Shown: positions 8,105 through 16,339 of the stretch, in pieces
How the letters are laid out: each line of letters begins with the position of its first letter
How positions within the stretch are numbered: the stretch's first letter is position 1
NCBI RefSeq assembly: GCF_002877365.1
Contig: NZ_MCWZ01000289.1
Span: 1 to 39,971 of the forward strand
DNA from: Vibrio sp. 10N.261.55.A7
Lineage (GTDB): Bacteria; Pseudomonadota; Gammaproteobacteria; Enterobacterales; Vibrionaceae
Length of the DNA: 39,971 nt
Direction of reading: 5' to 3'
Made by a program: the position numbers and the translations under genes
The notes under the pieces: generated by a model
Databases searched by the model: none
Seen by the model: only the letters and a program-made list of their open reading frames with translations
Told to the model about the DNA's origin: nothing

Positions 8105-9751
8105 CTATTTTCTACGCAGGTAAACCAAGCCAAATAATGCAAACATGGCCCAACCTATGCTTCCACCTTTCCTTTCTACCACTGGTTCTTCAATACCTCG
8201 AGGCTGAATATTGGCGCTGTTAGCGCCTTGTATCGGAATGAGCTTAACAGCAACGGTTTCTTCCGTTGTATTACCACCACCACAATAAGAGTTATGAGTC
8301 GTATTGTCATAACCGCCGGTACATTTAATCGCGGTTGCAGAAATAACACCTGCATCGTTGATATCTGTAGCGTCAATTATGCGGTATTGGTTCGCATGAC
8401 CCGTTGCATTGTCATCGTTGGTAAGATTATCAAGATACTGGGCTTTATTTTCAAAAATCGCTGCTCGAGTTGTATCGGTGTTTGTAAAGCTGTACGGATA
8501 AATAAAGCCGCGTAGACGACGTGGCTTACCTTTATTCTCACGAGTATCCTCAGCGTCAATTTGACCAACTATTTCGTTATAGTTGTTAATCGCACCGGCT
8601 TTACCACCAGCGCCGTTAAAGAAGATCCCACCAGAAAGGAAGGTTGCTGACGGTGAAGTCTGACTTGCATCAGTGACAAATAGTAGGTTTCCAGCAGCAC
8701 CATTTTGAGGGAAATACCCGCTTCGCTTAGCAGTACCAATTGCCAACAAATTGTTGTTAATTCCTGTTGCGACAGAATTACTATGAATAGTGTCGCCACT
8801 TATACGCTGTTGAGCGCCAGAGATCACACGAGTAGTCCAATCATCCTTCGTCACATAACCCGTTGTGGAAACGAAGATAGACGCATCATAATAGTTGTCA
8901 TCACCATAGGTGTTATAGCCAACTGCATAGATATTCGTGCCGCTAATGGCAATATCTCGCATACTGCCTTGCGCGAGTAATTCACCATCTTTCTCTAAAT
9001 TGCTTGGCCAATCAAGTTCAACAGGTGCTTCGCCAGCGCGCCAGATAGCGGCCTTGGATGAGTGATGAGTTCCTTGATCGTTTGCAGCTGATTTCGCTAT
9101 GCTACCCACTGAAAACGTACCCGTAGAATCAACAGCCCACGCTCTACCCTGTTTCCAGTCTCCGTTAGAAGCACTGCCGGTTTGAGTGACAGGTGATACA
9201 ATTTCGTTGCGAGTCCCACCAGCAATGCTCTGGTTACCAACGGCTTCTTTGCCGGAAGTTAAACTATTAATGACATTATTAAACTTATTCGTATAAGTTC
9301 CGCCTTCGACAAATGCCAACGCATTAGAGGTAGTACTACCATTTCTTTCAGCGTCCCACGGAGCCCAATGTTCGTTAGCCCAAGTTTCACACGTTGAATA
9401 CAAAAGTTCACGATAACAGTAGTTCTTAAAGTCATCATACTCTTGGATATAACTAAAGCCTCTATCCATCGCAAACGGCGCTTCTTCTCTATAACTTAAA
9501 CCGTCCACAGTTTGTCGGGTTTCACCAGCTAGGACATATTCACTGCTAGAACATGCATCGCCAAAACAACCTAATGCACTTGCCTGCTTATTACCTGGTT
9601 CAATCGCCACACCATAGGCTTTCGCGTACTCACCAGAACCAATACCCACAGGTTGAACTTCTTCAATAGTATACAAAGCTGCGTTTGCAGTTGTCGCAGC
9701 TAAAACGGTTGCTGCTATAGAAGACAATTTAAATACTTTATTACTTCTCAA
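8105..9751 (-). CDS. DUF3466 family exported protein with GlyGly-CTERM sorting tail
   Basis: A 548-residue surface or secreted protein of unknown function. The signal peptide (residues 1-24, ending TTANA) is followed by a repeat-rich body in which AxGIN/DINDAG-like segments recur, as in DUF3466 and HAF-type repeat proteins. The end reads ERKGGSIGWAMFALFGLVYLRRK in effect: GlyGly, a hydrophobic span and an Arg/Lys tail. This is the GlyGly-CTERM signal processed by rhombosortase for type II secretion in Vibrio. Several Cys pairs (CFGDAC, CYRELLYSTC) suggest disulfides. The start is a TTG at 9751; its AGGAAAG lies inside the last codons of uup, three bases away, so translation is probably coupled. 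It is the last gene of the operon. Confidence 0.85.
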   Translation of the reverse strand: MRSNKVFKLSSIAATVLAATTANAALYTIEEVQPVGIGSGEYAKAYGVAIEPGNKQASALGCFGDACSSSEYVLAGETRQTVDGLSYREEAPFAMDRGFSYIQEYDDFKNYCYRELLYSTCETWANEHWAPWDAERNGSTTSNALAFVEGGTYTNKFNNVINSLTSGKEAVGNQSIAGGTRNEIVSPVTQTGSASNGDWKQGRAWAVDSTGTFSVGSIAKSAANDQGTHHSSKAAIWRAGEAPVELDWPSNLEKDGELLAQGSMRDIAISGTNIYAVGYNTYGDDNYYDASIFVSTTGYVTKDDWTTRVISGAQQRISGDTIHSNSVATGINNNLLAIGTAKRSGYFPQNGAAGNLLFVTDASQTSPSATFLSGGIFFNGAGGKAGAINNYNEIVGQIDAEDTRENKGKPRRLRGFIYPYSFTNTDTTRAAIFENKAQYLDNLTNDDNATGHANQYRIIDATDINDAGVISATAIKCTGGYDNTTHNSYCGGGNTTEETVAVKLIPIQGANSANIQPRGIEEPVVERKGGSIGWAMFALFGLVYLRRK

Positions 9752-9754
9752 AAT

Positions 9755-11671
9755 TTAACTTTCCTGTTGCATAGCTTCGAGCTCTTCCCATCGCTCGAAA
9801 GCGGATTCTAACTCCTGCTCAGTAGCAGAGAGCTTATCTAATGTTGTTTGAGTCTCATCGATAGACTTAGTAAAGAAGCTGGGATCATTGACTACTGTCT
9901 GTAATTCTTCAATTTCTTGCTCTAACTCTTCTAAGCGCGCTGGCAAGGATTCCAATTCTCTTTGCAGCTTATAAGATAACTTCTTCGGTTTAGCCTTTGA
10001 AATTGTCTTTTTGGGAGTTTCCTCAACTACTTTCTTTGGTTCCGCTGGTTTTTGCGTCAAACGAGTTTTATTAACTTGCGTTCTTTGTTGCTGAGCGTCG
10101 TGATAGCCCCCAACAAACTCCTCAATAACGCCATCCCCTTCGAAGATCCAACTTGTCATCACCGTATTATCGACAAACTGACGATCGTGACTGACAAGAA
10201 GAAGCGTACCCTGATAGTTGGCAAGCAAATCTTCTAAAAGTTCCAAAGTTTCGATATCTAAATCGTTGGTTGGCTCATCAAGAATTAATAAGTTATTCTG
10301 CTTGAGGAAAATTCGAGCGAGTAATAGGCGGTTCTTTTCGCCACCAGACAGAGCCTTAACTGGAGTACGCGCTCGTTTAGGGGCAAAGAGAAAATCCTGC
10401 AAATAACTAAGGGCGTGTCGTTCTCTACCACCAACCATGACTTCTTGTTTACCATCGGCTAAGTTATCAATAACTGACTTCTCGGGATCAAGAATTTCAC
10501 GATATTGGTCAAAGTAAGCGACTTCAAGCTTAGTACCACAATGTAGGCGACCGGAATCAGGTTTCAGTTTATCCAACAGCAGTTTAAGTAACGTACTCTT
10601 ACCACAGCCATTGGGTCCTATCAGCGCGATGCGATCTCCACGCATGATATTAAAGCTGAAGTTAGAAACGATCTGTTTTCCTTCAATTTGATAACTGATG
10701 TTTTCTGCTTCAAATACAATCTTACCTGAACGCGCTGCAGTATCGATATTAAGGTTAACTTTACCTTGAACCTCACGACGGTTGCCACGCTCTTCACGAA
10801 GCTTCTTAAGCGCACGTACACGACCTTCATTACGCGTCCGACGGGCTTTAATACCTTGTCTGATCCAAACTTCTTCTTGAGCAAGCTTTTTGTCAAATTC
10901 TGCATTCTGCATCTCTTCTACACGCAGAAGTTCTTCTTTTTCGACAAGGTAGTTCTCATAATCACCAGGGAATGAGTTTAGTTTTCCTCTGTCGAGATCA
11001 ACAATTCGTGTGGCCATCGATTTGATGAACGCCCGGTCATGCGAAATGAAGATAATAGAACCACGAAAATCTTTTAGATAATTCTCTAGCCACTCAATGG
11101 TTGTCACATCAAGGTGGTTAGTCGGTTCGTCAAGAAGAAGGACATCAGGATCACTGACTAGCGCACGAGCAAGCGCGGCTTTACGTTGCCATCCGCCTGA
11201 AAGGTCCGTCAGTTTAGTCGATTCGTCCAAATTCAAAGACGCAAGAACGTTTTTAATTCGGTCTTCAAATCGCCATGCGTTAGCATGGTCGAGTTGATCT
11301 TGAATGCGAGCCAACTTATTGATATTTGATTCACTTGGATCAGTTGCCATAAGATCTAGAAGATCATGGTAGATCTTAAGCTTCTCACCGACTTCAGCTA
11401 AGCCACCAGATACGTAGTCGAAGACAGTGCCTTCTTCATTTCTTGGTGGATCTTGTTCTAAGCGTGATACGACAACATCTTGTGTGATGGTCAACTTCCC
11501 ATCATCCATGATTACGTTACCGGACAGCACTTTCATTAATGTAGATTTACCCGCACCATTGCGGCCTACTAAACAAACTCTTTCATTTTCTTGAAGCGCA
11601 AAGTCTGAGTGATCAAGTAAAGGGTGATCACCAAAAGCTAATAATCCATTATGAATGGTAAGTAATGCCAT
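9755..11671 (-). CDS. uup: ABC-F ATPase Uup
   Basis: A 638-residue soluble protein with two ABC cassettes and no membrane domain. Walker A is at residues 36-44 (GRNGAGKST) with signature LSGGWQRK. The second Walker A, GPNGCGKST, is near residue 350 with signature LSGGEKNR. Both Walker B segments read LLLDEPTNHLD or LILDEPTNDLD. The C-terminal 80 or so residues form the coiled-coil DNA/ribosome-binding domain of Uup. ABC-F proteins act on the ribosome; E. coli uup mutants show increased precise excision of transposons and phage Mu growth defects. The start (ATG 11671) overlaps the 3' end of the glutaredoxin-like gene by 23 bases. It is the third gene of the rlmKL operon. Confidence 0.95.
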   Translation of the reverse strand: MALLTIHNGLLAFGDHPLLDHSDFALQENERVCLVGRNGAGKSTLMKVLSGNVIMDDGKLTITQDVVVSRLEQDPPRNEEGTVFDYVSGGLAEVGEKLKIYHDLLDLMATDPSESNINKLARIQDQLDHANAWRFEDRIKNVLASLNLDESTKLTDLSGGWQRKAALARALVSDPDVLLLDEPTNHLDVTTIEWLENYLKDFRGSIIFISHDRAFIKSMATRIVDLDRGKLNSFPGDYENYLVEKEELLRVEEMQNAEFDKKLAQEEVWIRQGIKARRTRNEGRVRALKKLREERGNRREVQGKVNLNIDTAARSGKIVFEAENISYQIEGKQIVSNFSFNIMRGDRIALIGPNGCGKSTLLKLLLDKLKPDSGRLHCGTKLEVAYFDQYREILDPEKSVIDNLADGKQEVMVGGRERHALSYLQDFLFAPKRARTPVKALSGGEKNRLLLARIFLKQNNLLILDEPTNDLDIETLELLEDLLANYQGTLLLVSHDRQFVDNTVMTSWIFEGDGVIEEFVGGYHDAQQQRTQVNKTRLTQKPAEPKKVVEETPKKTISKAKPKKLSYKLQRELESLPARLEELEQEIEELQTVVNDPSFFTKSIDETQTTLDKLSATEQELESAFERWEELEAMQQES

Positions 11672-11891
11672 TTTTATCCAACCAAGTTCTTAATTCTTGT
11701 GAGTTAAAAGGCCAATTAAGTTCAGATTGTTCGAATCTAACCACTGGTATAGTGACCCCGTAACGTAAAAAAAGTGTTTCATCAAAAGCAATATCAACAA
11801 TTTCAATATCACTTTCTAAATTACACGCTGATAAAAGCTGATGTGCCATCTCACATAGATGGCAACCTTCGGTGCTGTAGAGTGTTATCAA
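11649..11891 (-). CDS. Glutaredoxin-family (DUF836) thiol protein
   Basis: An 80-residue single thioredoxin-fold domain. The redox motif C10-H-L-C13 lies after the first strand (ITLYSTEGC), and the cis-proline segment is GVTIPVVRF. This is the short glutaredoxin-like DUF836 type; its partner is unknown. The start is a TTG at 11891 with AGGA six bases upstream; no ATG is available in frame. The gene is 12 bp after rlmKL and its 3' end overlaps the uup start by 23 bases, so expression of the three is tied together. The rlmKL-glutaredoxin-uup order is also seen in other Vibrio (from memory). Confidence 0.85.
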   Translation of the reverse strand: MITLYSTEGCHLCEMAHQLLSACNLESDIEIVDIAFDETLFLRYGVTIPVVRFEQSELNWPFNSQELRTWLDKNGITYHS

Positions 11892-11903
11892 GTCTCTTCC
11901 TAA

Positions 11904-14030
11904 CTAGTTGTTTAAATGCGTGATTAACCAGCAGTTGTGGATGTGTTTGTTTCTCGAAAAATCCAGAGGCAACGTTGAAGACGAAATATTTTTCGCGTGT
12001 AAGCCCAGCTCTTTCAATGCATCAACGTCCATCTTAAAGTGGCGCTTGTTATTGGAAAACACGATCGTGCCCTCTTCTCTCAATAATCGTTTTAAGTCGG
12101 TCATTAACTGAATATGGTCACGCTGGATGTCGAATGATTGCTCCATACGTTTAGAGTTTGAGAACGTAGGCGGATCGATAAAGATAAGATCATATTGATT
12201 ATCGGAGTGACTTAACCATTTAAGACAGTCGGCTTGCTCAAATTTATGCTCACGTCCAACCTTTCCATTCAGTGTCATGTTGTCTTTCGCCCACTCTAAG
12301 TAAGTATTAGACATATCGACCGTTGTTGTGGATTTCGCACCGCCACAAGCAGCATGAACAGTTGCAGAACCGGTGTAAGCAAATAGGTTTAAGAAATCTT
12401 TCCCAGCGGCCATCTCACCAAGCTTACGTCGTGTGATCTTATGATCCAAGAATAAACCAGTATCGAGGTAATCATGAAGATTCACTATGAGTTTCACGCC
12501 ATACTCATGAACTTCTAGTCGCTCAGATTGTTGACCTAGTTTTTGATACTGTGAACGCCCTTTCTGCTTCTCTCGAACTTTGAGTACGACTTTGTTCGCC
12601 TCAATGCCTGTTACGTCAATAGCAGCTCTAATGACATCCGTTAATCGGCGCTTTGCGGTCTCTTCCGGAATATCTTTCGGCGCGGCGTATTCTTGAATGA
12701 CTAAATGATCAAGGTATATATCTATTGCTACATTGTATTCAGGCAAATCAGCATCATAAATACGGTAGCACTCTAACTGCTCTTTACGAGCCCACTTACC
12801 TATCTTTCCAATGTTCTTCTTCAATCGATTTGAAAAGTCTGGCGCAATCACTACCGCTTCTTTGCTCGTATCAACAGAATCTGATCGTTTAGCAGAGATC
12901 GAATAGTTCTTTTGGTGACACGGTAACGCACCGTTATTCAACTTGTATGTTTTGTCCGCTCTCATGCGTATACAAGCCAATAGCTCTTCAGAACTAGAGA
13001 ATATTGATGCTTTGCTACCCCCGAATTCACTCTTCAATTGAGCACCAAAGGCAGTATAGAGCGCAATCAAACCAGGATGCGTACCTAATCGCTCACCATA
13101 AGGAGGGTTGGACACGATTACGCCTGATTCAAACCCTTCTGGGCGTTTCAACTCAGCGGCATCAGACAACTCAAATTGAATGAGGCTTTCAACACCTGCA
13201 CGTCGGGCATTATCTCGCGCTGTTCTAAGTACTCTTTCATCGTTATCAAAACCAAAGAACTTACAGTCAATTTTATTGACACCACGACGGGATTGAACAG
13301 AAGCTTCCGTTTTAACCTCTGTCCATAGCTCAGGTTCAAAGTCTTCTAAGGACTCAAAACCCCATTTCTGACGCTTGATACCAGGGGCAATATTCGCTGC
13401 CATCATAGCCGCTTCTATGACTAGAGTGCCTGAACCACACATTGGGTCTAAGAATTCTGTTGATGCGTCCCAGCCACTTCTAAGGATAATGGCTGCAGCC
13501 AATGTCTCTCGTAGTGGTGCTCGACCGGACTCAGGGCGGTAACCACGTTGATGCAAGCCGCCGCCTACCATGTCAATTCCGAGAATGGCTTTATCACGAT
13601 GAAGACGAACGTGAACACGAAGATCGGCTTGATCTTTGCTGATCGAAGGTCTTGGTAGGTTCTTTTTAGTGAAGCAGTCTACGATGGCATCTTTAACTTT
13701 CATCGCGCCGTATTGGCTATTGCGAATTTCTCGGTTCGTACCATTAAAATCAACGACAAATTTCTTAGAACTGTGGAAATGATTGACCCAATTAACAGCC
13801 GTGGCTGATAAGTACAGGTCCATATCATCATTACACGTAAATTCAGCAAGAACACGAACGAATCTTGAAGCCAATCGGCTCCATAGGCAGCAACGATATA
13901 TTTGGTCAGTGGACGCTTTAAACTTTACTCCTGCTTGAACAGGTTTCGGGTTCTGAATGCCTAGTTTGATTAGCTCTTCAACCAGTAAATTTTCAAGGCC
14001 GTTTGAGGTTACTGCTAGATATTGATGCAT
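11904..14030 (-). CDS. rlmL: Bifunctional 23S rRNA methyltransferase RlmKL
   Basis: A 708-residue fusion enzyme that makes m2G2445 (N-terminal RlmL half) and m7G2069 (C-terminal RlmK half) in 23S rRNA. The order is an N-terminal ferredoxin-like/THUMP region (about 1-160), a first Rossmann methyltransferase with [15 protein letters not shown] and catalytic [10 protein letters not shown], then a PUA-like linker and a second methyltransferase with [13 protein letters not shown] and [10 protein letters not shown]. The length is within a few residues of E. coli (702). ATG at 14030. It heads a four-gene operon. Confidence 0.97.
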   Translation of the reverse strand: MHQYLAVTSNGLENLLVEELIKLGIQNPKPVQAGVKFKASTDQIYRCCLWSRLASRFVRVLAEFTCNDDMDLYLSATAVNWVNHFHSSKKFVVDFNGTNREIRNSQYGAMKVKDAIVDCFTKKNLPRPSISKDQADLRVHVRLHRDKAILGIDMVGGGLHQRGYRPESGRAPLRETLAAAIILRSGWDASTEFLDPMCGSGTLVIEAAMMAANIAPGIKRQKWGFESLEDFEPELWTEVKTEASVQSRRGVNKIDCKFFGFDNDERVLRTARDNARRAGVESLIQFELSDAAELKRPEGFESGVIVSNPPYGERLGTHPGLIALYTAFGAQLKSEFGGSKASIFSSSEELLACIRMRADKTYKLNNGALPCHQKNYSISAKRSDSVDTSKEAVVIAPDFSNRLKKNIGKIGKWARKEQLECYRIYDADLPEYNVAIDIYLDHLVIQEYAAPKDIPEETAKRRLTDVIRAAIDVTGIEANKVVLKVREKQKGRSQYQKLGQQSERLEVHEYGVKLIVNLHDYLDTGLFLDHKITRRKLGEMAAGKDFLNLFAYTGSATVHAACGGAKSTTTVDMSNTYLEWAKDNMTLNGKVGREHKFEQADCLKWLSHSDNQYDLIFIDPPTFSNSKRMEQSFDIQRDHIQLMTDLKRLLREEGTIVFSNNKRHFKMDVDALKELGLHAKNISSSTLPLDFSRNKHIHNCWLITHLNN

Positions 14031-14498
14031 AGTGCTCTTTAACTATTAAAAAATGACCCCGCATTATACCTGACTATCGATTTATTGATCAGTTGTTCCG
14101 ATAAATTTCTTAGTTTCTTTGCTTTAACTGTCCAAATTTGAATCAGTTCTTGTCATTGAGCTTTCTTACAAGTCATCAAAATCGCTTTAGAACCGCTTCC
14201 CTTTATTTATCTGGCTTAAGACAGTAGTGAATACTTATTCGCATGAGTTTTGGACTATACCAGAATGGGTTTTTGCGTGTAATTAGATTACATTTCTCCC
14301 TAAAATAGGAATAAATGTGGAAAAATCAGCCTATATTGCCCTTTTTACTTTAAGAATAGAGGCAAAATAAATTGAAATAATCGATTTGGTTCACTATTGA
14401 TGAGACAGTTTGGGTCACATTAAGGCAGGTAAAGGAGGTTTTAAAGGCAAAAAAAATCGGCCATAAGCCGATAAAAAACGTAAAGGAACAAATTTTAA
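14031..14498. other. Intergenic region upstream of rlmKL with probable promoter
   Basis: 468 bp without a credible gene. On the minus strand a perfect -10 TATAAT at 14064-14069 lies about 34 bases before the rlmKL start; the -35 is weak (CTGATC-like at 18 bp). The zapC terminator occupies the other end. The stretch 14110-14440 shows nothing I can name; the E. coli ycbX gene, which sits here in that species, is absent. Confidence 0.6.
14449..14472 (-). terminator. zapC terminator
   Basis: Stem ATCGGC (14456-14461) / GCCGAT (14467-14472) with a 5-base loop. It is followed on the minus strand by eight T and on the plus strand by a shorter A/T stretch. It lies 27 bases after the zapC stop. Confidence 0.8.
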
Positions 14499-15041
14499 CT
14501 AACCGACTAAAGCAATCGGTGTCGTTTGGAACATGGAATTGGCCAACGCCATACGGTCATGCATCACTTTTATAGCCTGACCAAAGACAAGATGTTTTGA
14601 TGAAGTCAACGAAAATGCATCGATATCGATAGATGCGATCAGACTAGCTGACTCACCCACTTCTAAGATAATGAAATAGCCATCACTATGCTGATTCGTT
14701 AATCTTACGATGTCTCCTTCACAAGGCGTGCAGTCGCCATGCTGAGAGTCGAAAAACCAACTCTTAGGCTGTACTGGTTTATGAAAACGTTTCGCTGCGA
14801 CACAGTATAGAGCGAGCTCAGCTTGGCGTGGCTCACTGATAGGAAGTAGACAGATTTGTTCTTTAAATGTTTGAAATGCAGAAGCATCATCAACAGAAAA
14901 TTCGTTAATACCAACAGCACAATCAACTAGAAGTTTTCTAGGTAAATTGGTTTTGAACACGATATCATCACCAAGGTCCAGCATAAGATTGCTTTCCTTG
15001 TCATCGTAGTACCAAGTCCATTTGTCGCTGGGTTTAAGCAT
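14499..15041 (-). CDS. zapC: Cell division protein ZapC
   Basis: A 180-residue cytoplasmic protein that bundles FtsZ polymers and stabilises the Z-ring. It aligns with E. coli ZapC along its length: the start MLKPSDKWTWYYDD, then LMLDLGDDIVFKTNLPRKLL, the PKSWFFDSQHG segment and the late GQAIKVMHDRM. It lies downstream of pyrD, as in E. coli, but a strong terminator stands in the 215-bp gap, so it probably has its own promoter. AGAG precedes the ATG. Confidence 0.93.
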   Translation of the reverse strand: MLKPSDKWTWYYDDKESNLMLDLGDDIVFKTNLPRKLLVDCAVGINEFSVDDASAFQTFKEQICLLPISEPRQAELALYCVAAKRFHKPVQPKSWFFDSQHGDCTPCEGDIVRLTNQHSDGYFIILEVGESASLIASIDIDAFSLTSSKHLVFGQAIKVMHDRMALANSMFQTTPIALVG

Positions 15042-15137
15042 CGTATCACTCTCTAATTGTACGAATTATCAACAGATTAAGTAGTTAGCCTACTTACCTT
15101 TTGCTCTTGATTAGAATAATTCTACGAGTGAATCAAT

Positions 15138-15172
15138 AAAAAAAAAGAGGAAATGATTTCTCATTCCCTCTT
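15138..15172 (-). terminator. pyrD terminator
   Basis: A 12-bp stem with one G-U pair, 15145-15156 / 15161-15172, tetraloop GAAA on the minus strand, followed by nine T (15138-15146). It is a strong terminator separating pyrD from zapC. Confidence 0.9.
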
Positions 15173-15203
15173 AGACGCTGATTATAGATGCACAGAAAAT
15201 AAA

Positions 15204-15216
15204 GTGACAACGTCAT
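15204..15216. promoter_or_regulatory. matS-like site between zapC and pyrD
   Basis: GTGACAACGTCAT matches GTGACRNYGTCAC at 12 of 13 positions (last base T for C). It is intergenic, about 40 bases from the pyrD stop. Confidence 0.5.
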
Positions 15217-15256
15217 CTATTCGTTGTGATTTCTATAAGACATGAAGCCAATCGAT

Positions 15257-16267
15257 TTATAAATTAGTCACAATATTTTGAACGAGCTTTGGCCCATGAT
15301 AAATAAAGCCAGAATAGACTTGAACAAGTTGAGCGCCGGCCATTAATTTTTCTTTCGCAGACACGTAAGAGTCAACACCACCTACCCCAATGATCGGAAG
15401 TTTGTCACCCAATTCTTCGTGCAAACGACGAACAACTTCTGTACTTCGAGCTTGTACTGGGCGACCACTCAAACCACCTGCTTCATTCGCATGTTTCATA
15501 CCTTCGACAATAGAACGATCTAATGTGGTATTCGTTGCGATCACGCCATCGATCTTACTCTTAAGCAATGACTCACAGATTTGGCTAATCTCATCATCAC
15601 TCAGATCAGGTGCGATCTTTAAAGCTAGCGGAACATATTTACTGTATTTCTCGGCAAGTTCTGTTTGTTTCGTTTTTAACTCAGACAATAGCTCGTCAAG
15701 CGCTTCGCCATATTGAAGGCTGCGCAGTCCAGGTGTGTTTGGTGAAGAGATATTAACGGCAATGTAGTCTGCGTACTGATATACCTTCTCCATACAGATC
15801 AAGTAATCTTCGGCACCATTTTCGATTGGCGTATCTTTGTTTTTACCAATGTTAATACCTAGAATACAGTTGTACTTGGCCTTTTTAACATTTTCAACAA
15901 GATTATCCACACCCAGGTTATTGAAGCCCATTCGGTTAATAATCCCTTCCGCTTCGACTAAACGAAACAATCTTGGCTTATCATTTCCTGATTGAGGACG
16001 AGGAGTAACAGTACCAACCTCCACAAATCCAAAACCCATTGCATCGAAAGCTTCGATACACTCACCATTTTTGTCCAAACCGGCCGCAAGCCCTACAGGG
16101 TTTCTAAAAGTTAAACCCATGCACTCAACGGTTCGAGCTGGTAGCTGCTGGCGGTAAAGTAGATCGAGTGGTGTACCCGTTACACGTTTGAAATTTTGAA
16201 TTGCAAGATCATGTGCCTTTTCGGCATCAAGTTGGAAAAAGCCAGTTCTGGCTAGACGGTAAAGCAT
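15257..16267 (-). CDS. pyrD: Dihydroorotate dehydrogenase (quinone), class 2
   Basis: A 336-residue FMN enzyme on the inner face of the membrane. It oxidises dihydroorotate to orotate with quinone, the fourth step of pyrimidine synthesis. The N-terminal amphipathic helices ([14 protein letters not shown]) mark class 2. The barrel shows [38 protein letters not shown], the substrate/catalytic loop [18 protein letters not shown] and GVGG. The length is identical to E. coli. The start is ATG 16267 with CGGAGG; the 14 in-frame codons upstream run through a terminator hairpin and are not coding. The leader is unusual: promoter, C-run start and hairpin all sit at the gdhB stop (see findings). Confidence 0.97.
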   Translation of the reverse strand: MLYRLARTGFFQLDAEKAHDLAIQNFKRVTGTPLDLLYRQQLPARTVECMGLTFRNPVGLAAGLDKNGECIEAFDAMGFGFVEVGTVTPRPQSGNDKPRLFRLVEAEGIINRMGFNNLGVDNLVENVKKAKYNCILGINIGKNKDTPIENGAEDYLICMEKVYQYADYIAVNISSPNTPGLRSLQYGEALDELLSELKTKQTELAEKYSKYVPLALKIAPDLSDDEISQICESLLKSKIDGVIATNTTLDRSIVEGMKHANEAGGLSGRPVQARSTEVVRRLHEELGDKLPIIGVGGVDSYVSAKEKLMAGAQLVQVYSGFIYHGPKLVQNIVTNL

Positions 16268-16284
16268 TGTGCCTCCGAAAGAAT

Positions 16285-16307
16285 AAAAAGCCCCGTATCG
16301 ACGGGGC
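16285..16307 (-). terminator. gdhB terminator hairpin, overlapping the pyrD leader
   Basis: Perfect 7-bp stem GCCCCGT / ACGGGGC (16290-16296 / 16301-16307), tetraloop CGAT on the minus strand, followed by five T. It begins 8 bases past the gdhB stop and ends 17 bases before the pyrD ATG. Confidence 0.75.
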
Positions 16308-16339
16308 ATTATTATTTACTCATTTGCTGCACAATTCAA
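16302..16339 (-). promoter_or_regulatory. Probable pyrD promoter with C-run start region
   Basis: On the minus strand: -35 TTGAAT (16334-16339, 4 of 6), 17-bp spacer, -10 AATAAT (16311-16316, 5 of 6). The predicted start is at C or G in the CCCCG run 16306-16302. The -10 covers the last base of the gdhB stop codon. Confidence 0.45.

Noticed and set aside
8228..8515. Antisense open frames inside the DUF3466 gene and other large genes
   Set aside because: They lie opposite well-supported coding frames, lack Shine-Dalgarno sequences and have no protein-like composition.
11752..11764. GTGACCCCGTAAC and similar 11-of-13 matS-like words (also 12915-12927, 17121-17133)
   Set aside because: Two mismatches, inside coding sequence; the number is near what chance gives.
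16268..16309. 14-codon N-terminal extension of PyrD
   Set aside because: It reads through the terminator hairpin; the ATG at 16267 with CGGAGG gives the family length of 336.
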